64,000 nt of DNA from an uncultured Alphaproteobacteria bacterium (GTDB taxonomy: Bacteria; Pseudomonadota; Alphaproteobacteria; RF32; CAG-239): contig CAJUKS010000006.1 of assembly GCA_910587405.1 (NCBI GenBank), forward strand, positions 49,989-113,988. The letters run 5' to 3'. The position numbers and the translations under genes are program-made. The notes beneath the pieces were generated by a model. The model was not told the origin of the DNA and did not search any database. It worked only from the letters and a program-made list of their open reading frames with translations. Positions within the stretch are counted from its first letter, which is position 1, and the number at the start of each line of letters is the position of its first letter. Of the stretch, positions 57,606 to 64,000 are shown one piece after another.

Positions 57606-57898
57606 TGAAAGTTAAAACCGTTTATTTGAAAATTCGGGGTCGGGTGCAGGGCGTCGGTTACCGCCGGTGGGCCAGACAGGCCGCAGCTTCGGCCGGCGCA
57701 ATATCCGGCTGGGTGCGCAACGTCGGGGACGGCAGCGTTGAGATTTTTATGCGCGGAGACGAAGATGCCTTGGATCGCATGATCGTTGCCTGTCAACGCG
57801 GACCGTGGGCGGCGCGCGTGGATGACGTTGCTTTCATGCCGCCGGTCGTCAGCGGTTTTTTGCCGGACATTACAGACGGAAAATTTGAGATCATTTAA
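57605..57898 (+). CDS. acyP: Acylphosphatase
   Basis: 97 residues. The active-site arginine loop GRVQGVGYRRW near residue 15 and the catalytic asparagine in GWVRNVGDGSVEIF are both present, followed by a C-terminal strand. Cleaves carboxyl-phosphate bonds of acyl phosphates. The ATG overlaps the ATP12-like stop by 4 bp (ATGA-type coupling). Full length. Confidence 0.95.
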   Translation: MKVKTVYLKIRGRVQGVGYRRWARQAAASAGAISGWVRNVGDGSVEIFMRGDEDALDRMIVACQRGPWAARVDDVAFMPPVVSGFLPDITDGKFEII

Positions 57899-57959
57899 AA
57901 CTTATTGCCGATAGAAGAAGCCGTTTGCCGCACATATCTTGTGACAAAGGAGATATGGA

Positions 57960-58571
57960 ATGGAAAAAAACGGCGAAAATATCTTTATGGCTTATAAAAA
58001 AGCGGCCGAAGCGGTCGAAAAACTTGATTTGTGGCAAGATAAAATGACCGCCTGGCAGATGGTGGCCGACTTTTGCCGCGACAAAGACAATTGCGCTCTC
58101 GAAAACAAGCCGGCGCGTGATACGGTTTTGTTTTGGACCTATAACAATATGGCCGCTCTGGCGGCGGAAAACAATCCCGACGTCTCACTGGCGGTCGAGT
58201 ACTATCAAAATTCGCTTGCTTGGGCGCAGCGTCCCTATGATCGGATTGTGGTTTATCGTAAAATAGCCGATCTTTACAAACAGGCGGGAGAGGTTTCTGC
58301 GTGGCTGGATACGGTTAAAAAAATTATCCAAAACGAGGAAGACATTGCCGAAATTACCGCCCTGATCGAGTTGGCTCGGCAAAGCAGCAACCCGACGGTA
58401 AAAAAATCGTATCTCAAAAAAGCATGGGCGCGCGCCGAATGCAGTTCGGCCGCCGAAGGGCGCGAATGCCGAATGATTTCCGAATTGTTGGACGGCGCTG
58501 CCCGCGAAATGAGAACTTCCCGTTATCAGCGTCCTTCTTATCCGGGGCCCGATTACGAACGCCGGGTTTGA
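57960..58571 (+). CDS. Hypothetical helical-repeat protein, 203 residues
   Basis: Mostly alpha-helical with TPR/HAT-like spacing (AAEAVEKLDLWQDKMTAW, SLAVEYYQNSLAWAQ, RIVVYRKIADLYKQAGE). No family is recognised with confidence. There is no signal peptide or membrane segment. A perfect AAGGAG lies ahead of the ATG at 57960. The C terminus is arginine/proline-rich (RYQRPSYPGPDYERR). It is likely a cytoplasmic scaffold or part of a complex; nothing in the neighbours specifies a partner. Confidence 0.65.
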   Translation: MEKNGENIFMAYKKAAEAVEKLDLWQDKMTAWQMVADFCRDKDNCALENKPARDTVLFWTYNNMAALAAENNPDVSLAVEYYQNSLAWAQRPYDRIVVYRKIADLYKQAGEVSAWLDTVKKIIQNEEDIAEITALIELARQSSNPTVKKSYLKKAWARAECSSAAEGRECRMISELLDGAAREMRTSRYQRPSYPGPDYERRV

Positions 58572-58605
58572 ATGAAGCGGCGACAAAGTCAAAAACGAGT
58601 GCCGG

Positions 58606-59997
58606 TCAGTCGGAGCAGAGTTGTTCAAACTCTTCCTTTTTGCGGTTAAGCATCCGGGCATTGTCTTCTTTTAAGTCGGCCGGTTTGCGGGCAATCGTGT
58701 ATTGCGGCAGTTTCCGGCGCAGTTCCGCGGCGTCGATGCCGAAAGCCGCCGCGGGAATGCGAATTTTTTTGCCTTGTCCGGCCGATACTCTCGAGGTAAT
58801 TTCGCCGCTTTCGGCATCTTGAAATTGCGAAAGCGTGAGACGGATGTTTTCCAGCGAACCGGGAAGCAGAAACTCGATGAATTCGCCGGAATTGATATAA
58901 TTGCGTACTTCAAAAACAATATCATCGTCCTGCCAGTCGACAATTGAACCGGCAAACAGCCAATCGCCGAGCGTACGCGTATATTCGTAGTTCTGGCTGA
59001 GGGCGGTCAGATGCCCCTCGTAGAAACCCAGACAGTATCCCCGGTTTTGCAAAGTATGCAATTCCCGCATATAAAGATCGGGAGACCAGTTTTGCGGATC
59101 GCGGCGCCAGGCGTCGATAGCCTGCCGGTAACTGCGGGCGGTGATTGCAGCGTAATATTCGGTTTTGTTGCGGCCTTCGATTTTGAGCGAATGCATACCG
59201 ATCTCAAGCAGGCTGTCCAACCGCGGCATCAGACAAAGGTCTTTTGAATTCATGATGTAAGCGCCGTGTTCGTCTTCGACGATTTCGTAAAGTTCGCCGG
59301 GACGAAATTCTTCTTGGACCAGATATTCAAACATATCTTTGTTTTCGGGCGTGATTTCCAAATCCTTAATCGTACCGTCCTTTAACCGCAGATGCAATTG
59401 ATAATGCCAGCGGCAGCAATGGGCGCATTTGCCTTGGTTGGCGCTGCGATCGGCCAGAAAGTTGGAGATCAGACAACGTCCGGAATAAGACATACACATG
59501 GCGCCGTGAACGAAGGTTTCCAACATGATATCGGGGCATTGCGCGCGGATTTGTTTCATCTCTTCAAAAGAGACTTCGCGTCCCAACACACAGAGATCGG
59601 CGCCGAGCGACTGCCAGAATTTAACCGTCTGATAGGAACAGATGTTAGCCTGAGTGGAAACAAAGCGCTTGAGTTCCGGCGCGTGTTCTTTCAGATAGAG
59701 AAAGACGCCCGGATCGGCAATCAGGACGCCGTCGGGTTTCAGCCGCCGCAGGGTATCGACGAAATGCGGCAGTTTTTCAATATCTTTGTTGTGAGTGTAA
59801 AGATTGAGGGTCAGATAAATCTTTTTGCCGTGAGCGTGTACAAATTCAATTCCCTCTTCAATGTCTTCAAGTGAAAATTGCGATTGAGTACGCAGGCTCA
59901 TGTCCGGGGTTCCGGCATAAACGGCATCGGCGCCGTACAGGATTGCGGTTTTCAGTTTGACCAGTGAACCGGCCGGCAAAAGAAGTTCGGTTTGCAT
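58606..59997 (-). CDS. U32-family peptidase-like protein (TrhP/RlhA type)
   Basis: 463 residues. The U32 signature is ETFVHGAMCMSYSGRC with a second cysteine pair CAHCC ten residues later. The N-terminal TIM-barrel-like part begins ELLLPAGSLVKLKTAILYGADAVYAG, the classic U32 start. Members of this family in enteric bacteria are tRNA or rRNA hydroxylation factors (TrhP, RlhA) that use an iron-sulfur cluster at these cysteines, rather than collagenases. Which RNA this one acts on cannot be told. It starts 2 bp after the DUF3108 gene stop, implying co-transcription. Confidence 0.92.
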   Translation of the reverse strand: MQTELLLPAGSLVKLKTAILYGADAVYAGTPDMSLRTQSQFSLEDIEEGIEFVHAHGKKIYLTLNLYTHNKDIEKLPHFVDTLRRLKPDGVLIADPGVFLYLKEHAPELKRFVSTQANICSYQTVKFWQSLGADLCVLGREVSFEEMKQIRAQCPDIMLETFVHGAMCMSYSGRCLISNFLADRSANQGKCAHCCRWHYQLHLRLKDGTIKDLEITPENKDMFEYLVQEEFRPGELYEIVEDEHGAYIMNSKDLCLMPRLDSLLEIGMHSLKIEGRNKTEYYAAITARSYRQAIDAWRRDPQNWSPDLYMRELHTLQNRGYCLGFYEGHLTALSQNYEYTRTLGDWLFAGSIVDWQDDDIVFEVRNYINSGEFIEFLLPGSLENIRLTLSQFQDAESGEITSRVSAGQGKKIRIPAAAFGIDAAELRRKLPQYTIARKPADLKEDNARMLNRKKEEFEQLCSD

Positions 59998-59998
59998 T

Positions 59999-60778
59999 TT
60001 ATTTTTTTACCTCTATTTTGGTGGTGTAGACGTTCATTTCCCCCAGCGGGGTTTCTTTAATTTTGATGCGGGCAATAAACGGCGCCGCGGTTTTGGAGTC
60101 GCGCAAAATCCAAAAATAAACCGGCCGTTCGGAAGAAAGCTGCCACAGCAAATCGTCGCCGTCGTCGCCCAATTTGTCGATATACATCGAACACTTGGCG
60201 GCGGCGCCGGAGAAGGGAGAATTGTCATCGGCTTTCAGTTCTTCGGTTCCTTCATCGCGAAAGATGACATTGTAGCGTTTTTTGCCGTCAAAAATCCGCA
60301 TTTCGGAGTCGCAAAACCGCACTTCGTTGTAATGTTTGGCAATGGCGGCCAACACGGTTTGCAGGTTGGTGGTGTTTTTGTTGTCGGCGTTGACTTCTAT
60401 CGTCTTCTTTTTTTGTTTGCCGTTTTTGGTGCTGATGCTGTAAACCGGCTGTCCGTCGCGGTCATAGACCATTTCTTTGCTGCGTTTGGAAAAGCGCGAT
60501 TTGGATTTGTAGCGGTACGCGGCGGTTTCCATGCGTCCGTTTTCGATCCGGCCGCCGGTAAAATATTGTGCCTCAAACGGATAGAGAAGATTAAAAGTGC
60601 CGTTGGTGCGTACGGTTGAACGGACGGCGTATTCATGCGGCTGCAGCACATACTCAAATTCGGCGGTGCTGGCGTTGAAAGGACCGATGAACGCTGTGAA
60701 ATCGTGTTTGACGCTGAGGGCGCGGGCATCGGCGGCCATCGCGGCGAAGAAGGTTATGACCAGAAATTTTTTTATCAA
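59999..60778 (-). CDS. Exported DUF3108-family protein
   Basis: 259 residues. A signal peptide (MIKKFLVITFFAAMAADARA) is followed by a DUF3108-like domain (FTAFIGPFNASTAEFEYVL, AYRYKSKSRFSKRSKEMVYD, then FWILRDSKTAAPFIARIKIKETPLGEM). Periplasmic location is expected; the family's function is unknown and it is widespread in Proteobacteria. The first gene of a two-gene minus-strand unit with the U32 gene. It is divergent from ddl, with about 78 bp between start codons. Confidence 0.8.
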   Translation of the reverse strand: MIKKFLVITFFAAMAADARALSVKHDFTAFIGPFNASTAEFEYVLQPHEYAVRSTVRTNGTFNLLYPFEAQYFTGGRIENGRMETAAYRYKSKSRFSKRSKEMVYDRDGQPVYSISTKNGKQKKKTIEVNADNKNTTNLQTVLAAIAKHYNEVRFCDSEMRIFDGKKRYNVIFRDEGTEELKADDNSPFSGAAAKCSMYIDKLGDDGDDLLWQLSSERPVYFWILRDSKTAAPFIARIKIKETPLGEMNVYTTKIEVKK

Positions 60779-60856
60779 TTTTATGGCTTTCTTAAATTTT
60801 TTTTGTTATATTGCCGGGCTGAATAATTACTCTTTTAATATAAGGATTTTTACAAA

Positions 60857-61774
60857 ATGTCAAAGAAAGTTTTGGTTCTGATGGGTGGCTTTTCGGCCGA
60901 ACGCGAAGTCAGTCTGATAACCGGGCGGGGCGCGGCGGAAGCTTTGCGCCGGACCGGCTATCAGGTAACCGAGCATGATTTGACCGATACCGCGGTTTTG
61001 GTGGAGGAATTGAAACGGCAGCGGCCGGATGTCGTGTTCAACGCCTTGCACGGCAACTGGGGCGAAGACGGCGAAATTCAGGGACTGCTCGATTTAATGC
61101 AAATTCCTTACACCCATTCCGGCCTCAAGGCTTCGGCGGTGGGAATGGACAAAGACCTGACCAAATGGATTTGCCAGTCCTGCGGCATTAAGGTACCGTT
61201 CGGCGAAAAGACCACTTTGCGTGCTTTCAGACAAAACGGAACCATGATTGCGATGCCTTATGTGATCAAGCCGGTCAGCGACGGATCAAGCGTCGGCGTT
61301 TACATCATCCGCACTCCGGATGATTTGCAGCAAATCGATTATCAGGATGAAGACCGTGAAATTCTGATCGAAAAATATATCGAAGGCAAAGAGCTGACGG
61401 TGAGCGTTCTGCGCGGAAAAGCCCTGACGGTTACCGAAATGCGCCCGAAAAGCGGTTTTTACGACTATCGGGCCAAATATACCGACGGCGTCACCGATCA
61501 CGTTATTCCCGCCGAAATTCCGGAAGCCGCTTACAATACGGCGCTGCGCTATGCCGAAAAACTGCATAAGGCGCTCGGTTGCAATACGGTCTCGCGCACC
61601 GACATGCGGTATAACGAACATGACGGCGTGGTGGTTTTGGAAATTAACACCAACCCCGGTATGACTCCGTTGTCGCTGGTGCCGGAGCAATTTAAATATA
61701 CCGGCGGCAGCTATGAAGATTTGTGCCGCATTTTGGTAGAGGAGGCTCGGTGTCGCAAAATATCCCGATCGTGA
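60857..61774 (+). CDS. ddl: D-alanine-D-alanine ligase
   Basis: 305 residues. ATP-grasp enzyme: LMGGFSAEREVSLITG at the N terminus, ALHGNWGEDGEIQGLLDLM, VIKPVSDGSSVGVYII and EINTNPGMTPLSLVPEQ. It joins two D-alanines for the peptidoglycan stem. It overlaps miaA by 25 bp. AAGGA lies upstream of the ATG at 60857. In many Alphaproteobacteria ddl sits in the murein/division (dcw) cluster; here it is separated and next to miaA. Confidence 0.96.
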   Translation: MSKKVLVLMGGFSAEREVSLITGRGAAEALRRTGYQVTEHDLTDTAVLVEELKRQRPDVVFNALHGNWGEDGEIQGLLDLMQIPYTHSGLKASAVGMDKDLTKWICQSCGIKVPFGEKTTLRAFRQNGTMIAMPYVIKPVSDGSSVGVYIIRTPDDLQQIDYQDEDREILIEKYIEGKELTVSVLRGKALTVTEMRPKSGFYDYRAKYTDGVTDHVIPAEIPEAAYNTALRYAEKLHKALGCNTVSRTDMRYNEHDGVVVLEINTNPGMTPLSLVPEQFKYTGGSYEDLCRILVEEARCRKISRS

Positions 61775-62691
61775 TCGGCGGTCCGACCGCTTCCGGAAAA
61801 TCGCAGTTGGCGATTGATCTGGCACTGGAGTTTAACGGCGTGGTGATCAATGCCGACGCCAGTCAGGTATATAAGTCGATACCGGTGATTGCGGCGTCGC
61901 CTTCCGCCGCGGACAAACAAAAAGTGCCGCACCGCCTGTATGAGTATCTTGATGACGAGGTTAACGGCAATGTGGTCTCATGGCTGGAGGATGCGGCAGT
62001 TGAGATTCGCAAGGCCCGGCAGCAAGCGAAAACCCCGGTCATTGTCGGCGGCGGCGGCCTTTATCTCGATAATCTGATTAACGGAACAACGCCGATTCCC
62101 GAAACAAGTCCGGAGATTCGCGCCGAAGCGTTGCGTATTTTGGAACAAAACGGAGTGGCGGAACTGTACAAGCTTTTGGCGGCGGTTGATCCGGCCGGTG
62201 CGGCGATAGTCAAACCGACGGACACCACCCGGGTTCGCCGCGCTTATGAAATTTTTCGCGGTACCGGAATCTCCGTCGCCGACTGGTTTACCCGTCCGAT
62301 GATCAAAAAATTTCCCGATACCCGTTTTTTCGTGATCAAGCTGATGCCGTTGAAAGCCGATCTCGATTTGCGCTGCAATCTGCGTTTTGACATCATGATG
62401 GCAAACGGCGCTTTGGAAGAAGTGCGTCATCTGTTGGAAAAGAACGTTTCGCCCGATCTTCCGGTGATGAAAGCGCAGGGCGTTCCCGATCTGGCGGCGT
62501 TTCTGCGCGGTGAAGTCTCGCGGCAGGAGGCGGTGGAGAACGCCAAGCTTCATACCCGTCAATATGCCAAGCGCCAGCTCACCTGGTTTCGCAACAAGCT
62601 GGAAGCCGATATTACCCTCAACGGTTGTTACGGCGGCGACGACAATTTTATAAATGATGTTAAAAAGCAATATAAAATGTTGCACAAATAA
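61750..62691 (+). CDS. miaA: tRNA dimethylallyltransferase MiaA
   Basis: 313 residues starting at a GTG (61750), chosen because AGGAGG lies five bases upstream inside the ddl 3' end; it overlaps ddl by 25 bp. The P-loop IGGPTASGKS and the DASQVYK motif bind the dimethylallyl donor; VVGGGGLYL-like and TRQYAKRQLTWFRN segments follow. It adds an isopentenyl group to A37 of tRNAs reading U-initial codons. Full length. Confidence 0.95.
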   Translation: MSQNIPIVIGGPTASGKSQLAIDLALEFNGVVINADASQVYKSIPVIAASPSAADKQKVPHRLYEYLDDEVNGNVVSWLEDAAVEIRKARQQAKTPVIVGGGGLYLDNLINGTTPIPETSPEIRAEALRILEQNGVAELYKLLAAVDPAGAAIVKPTDTTRVRRAYEIFRGTGISVADWFTRPMIKKFPDTRFFVIKLMPLKADLDLRCNLRFDIMMANGALEEVRHLLEKNVSPDLPVMKAQGVPDLAAFLRGEVSRQEAVENAKLHTRQYAKRQLTWFRNKLEADITLNGCYGGDDNFINDVKKQYKMLHK

Positions 62692-62747
62692 GCGTAATGA
62701 TATAAAAAACAAGATAATTACGAAGAAAACTCCGGAGAGAAAATACA

Positions 62748-63788
62748 ATGTGGCAAAAGATTATGGGCTTATTTTCGTCTGACATGGCGATCGATTTGGG
62801 AACAGCCAACACTTTGGTGTATGTCAAAGGCAAAGGGATCGTGCTGAACGAACCCTCGGTTGTCGCCATTGAGGAAATACGCGGCAAAAAACAGGTTTTG
62901 GCCGTCGGAAACGAAGCCAAACAGATGCTGGGGCGCACCCCCGGCAACATTCAGGCTATCCGTCCGTTGCGCGACGGTGTGATTGCCGATTTTGAAATTG
63001 CCGAAGAAATGATCAAATATTTTATCCGCAAAGTTCACAACCGCCGTTCGTTTGCTTCGCCGATGGTCATTATTTGTGTGCCTTCGGGGTCTACGGCCGT
63101 TGAACGGCGTGCGATTCAGGAGTCTGCCGAAGCGGCGGGAGCCATCAAAGTTCGCCTGATCGAAGAACCGATGGCGGCGGCAATCGGCGCCGGACTGCCG
63201 GTGACGGAGCCGACCGGCAGCATGGTTGTTGACATCGGCGGCGGCACCACCGAGGTGGCGGTTATTTCGCTCGGCGGCATTGTTTATGCCCGTTCTGTCA
63301 GAGTCGGCGGCGACAAAATGGATGATGCGATTATTTCTTACATTCGCCGCAACCATAATCTGCTGGTCGGTGAAAGTTCGGCCGAAAGAATCAAAAAGGA
63401 AATCGGTTCCGCTTGTTCGCCCGAGGAAGGCGAAGGGCGCAGTATCGAAATTCGCGGCCGCGATCTGATGAACGGGGTCCCGAAAGAAATTACGATTACC
63501 GAACGCCAGATTGCGGAGGGACTTGCCGATCCGGTTGCTCAAATCGTTGAAGCAGTTAAGGTTGCGTTGGAAAATACGGCGCCGGAACTGGCGGCCGATA
63601 TTGTCGACAAGGGGATTGTTCTGACCGGGGGCGGTGGTTTGCTGTCTAACCTCGACCAGGTTTTGCGCAATGCTACCGGTCTGCCGGTTTCGATTGCCGA
63701 AAATCCGTTGGCCTGTGTGGTCAAGGGAACCGGCAGCGCTTTGGACAATCTGCCCAAGTTTAAAAACGTGCTGTCGACGATGTACTAA
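62748..63788 (+). CDS. mreB: Rod-shape-determining actin homologue MreB
   Basis: 346 residues. Actin-fold ATPase with the two phosphate loops AIDLGTANTLVYVKGKG and DIGGGTTEVAVISLGG, the GGDKMDDAI segment, and adenosine-site GGGGLLSNLDQVL; the C terminus is normal. It forms membrane filaments guiding cell-wall elongation. GAGAGAAAATACA precedes the ATG at 62748. Unlike most rod-shaped bacteria, mreC is not adjacent: a strong terminator follows and then a secreted-protein gene. Confidence 0.97.
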   Translation: MWQKIMGLFSSDMAIDLGTANTLVYVKGKGIVLNEPSVVAIEEIRGKKQVLAVGNEAKQMLGRTPGNIQAIRPLRDGVIADFEIAEEMIKYFIRKVHNRRSFASPMVIICVPSGSTAVERRAIQESAEAAGAIKVRLIEEPMAAAIGAGLPVTEPTGSMVVDIGGGTTEVAVISLGGIVYARSVRVGGDKMDDAIISYIRRNHNLLVGESSAERIKKEIGSACSPEEGEGRSIEIRGRDLMNGVPKEITITERQIAEGLADPVAQIVEAVKVALENTAPELAADIVDKGIVLTGGGGLLSNLDQVLRNATGLPVSIAENPLACVVKGTGSALDNLPKFKNVLSTMY

Positions 63789-63810
63789 ACTGTTTGAAAA
63801 AACAATAACA

Positions 63811-63834
63811 CCCCGGAACTTTCCGGGGTTTTTT
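63811..63834 (+). terminator. Terminator after mreB
   Basis: CCCCGGAA pairs with TTCCGGGG over CT, followed by TTTTTT. It isolates mreB from the next gene. Confidence 0.92.
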
Positions 63835-63928
63835 GTGTCATTTTAAATGATTCGATATGACGATTCCTTAAATTTCGCAAAAAAACACCGGCAAAACAGA
63901 AAAAAATATAAAACTGCTGCAAAAAAAC

Positions 63929-63938
63929 GATCGTTAAA
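63929..63938 (+). promoter_or_regulatory. Shared GATCGTTAAA motif (copy 2)
   Basis: The 10-mer GATCGTTAAA lies 34 bp before the ATG of the terminal exported-protein gene. An identical copy at 8857-8866 lies 36 bp before the autotransporter ATG. Two exact copies at matching distance ahead of exported-protein genes suggest a shared control site, though chance cannot be excluded. Confidence 0.3.
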
Positions 63939-63962
63939 TTTTAATACAGGAGACAGTTATAT

Positions 63963-64000
63963 ATGATTAATAACACCAAAGCTTTCAGCTTATTGTTGGC
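63963..64000 (+). CDS. Start of an exported protein (cut by window edge)
   Basis: Only the first 12 codons are visible, MINNTKAFSLLL. The Lys near the start followed by a hydrophobic run is typical of a Sec signal peptide. GGAGA lies upstream of the ATG at 63963. The shared GATCGTTAAA motif ahead of it also precedes the autotransporter gene, hinting that this may be another surface protein, which is inference. Confidence 0.6.
   Translation, partial: MINNTKAFSLLL

Noticed and set aside
58606..59997. Secreted collagenase virulence factor
   Set aside because: There is no signal peptide, and U32 members with this cysteine pattern are RNA-modification factors in characterised bacteria.

Overview
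The window reads as a chromosomal segment of an alphaproteobacterium, most likely a host-associated (gut-type) lineage with partial genome reduction. The class call rests on gene order and families: zapA with a 6S RNA gene just downstream, efp followed by a SuhB-fold gene, a DUF1013/TrcR regulator, an ATP12-family ATPase assembly factor, and nuoL-nuoM-nuoN-birA-RNase J order. The narrower placement is inference. Nearly all genes are ordinary chromosomal genes. Accessory character is confined to about 29.8-33.3 kb, to the autotransporter and to a pair of zeta-toxin-like kinases.

Layout. 1-3.6 kb: thrS (cut by the window edge), a GT4 glycosyltransferase and an alpha/beta hydrolase. 3.6-8.7 kb: a compact, tightly overlapping flagellar-derived operon: a natural FliF-FliG fusion, FliH, FliN, FlhF, FlhG and a membrane DnaJ-SH3 protein. 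8.7-12.5 kb: a frameshifted small ORF and a frameshifted repeat-rich autotransporter. 12.5-14.5 kb (minus strand): coiled-coil gene, zapA, 6S RNA, ymdB, gpt. 14.6-18.8 kb: ThiE-like gene, efp, SuhB-like pseudoenzyme, OmpA-like protein, rpmE, trcR with a histone-like tail. 18.9-23.9 kb: gltX, cysS, small unknowns, ybaK, an orphan acyl carrier protein, hsp20. 23.9-26.4 kb: Zn/Cd P-type ATPase and a divergent ArsR/SmtB sensor sharing a palindromic operator. 26.4-29.8 kb: DUF4186, two unknowns (one with HExxH), tag. 29.8-33.3 kb: AT-rich region with an acetyltransferase remnant, a TfoX-like gene, an 829-residue unknown, a duplicated tRNA-Lys 3' end and tRNA-Lys. 33.9-40.9 kb: three divergent complex I membrane subunits (NuoL/M/N-like), birA, RNase J. 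40.9-49.6 kb: PhoR-like kinase, mutS, Nudix, cyclophilin, rplM-rpsI, ApaG-like, lipoprotein, recX. 49.6-58.6 kb: acidic pentapeptide-repeat protein, rarA, two zeta-like kinases, rluC-type synthase, AsmA, ATP12-like, acylphosphatase, helical-repeat protein. 58.6-64 kb: U32 peptidase, DUF3108, ddl, miaA, mreB, and the start of an exported protein.

The most unusual material is the flagellar-derived operon. FliF has lost its first two ring-building domains and is fused in frame to FliG lacking the N domain. FliH, FliN and the polar-placement GTPase/ATPase pair FlhF/FlhG are kept. No filament gene, export gate (flhA/flhB), ATPase (fliI) or fliM is visible here. This could be a repurposed polar ring, or a motor whose other parts lie elsewhere. 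The NuoL/M/N trio shows a parallel pattern: three ion-pump-like subunits with eroded signature motifs, kept in ancestral order but without nuoA-K next to them.
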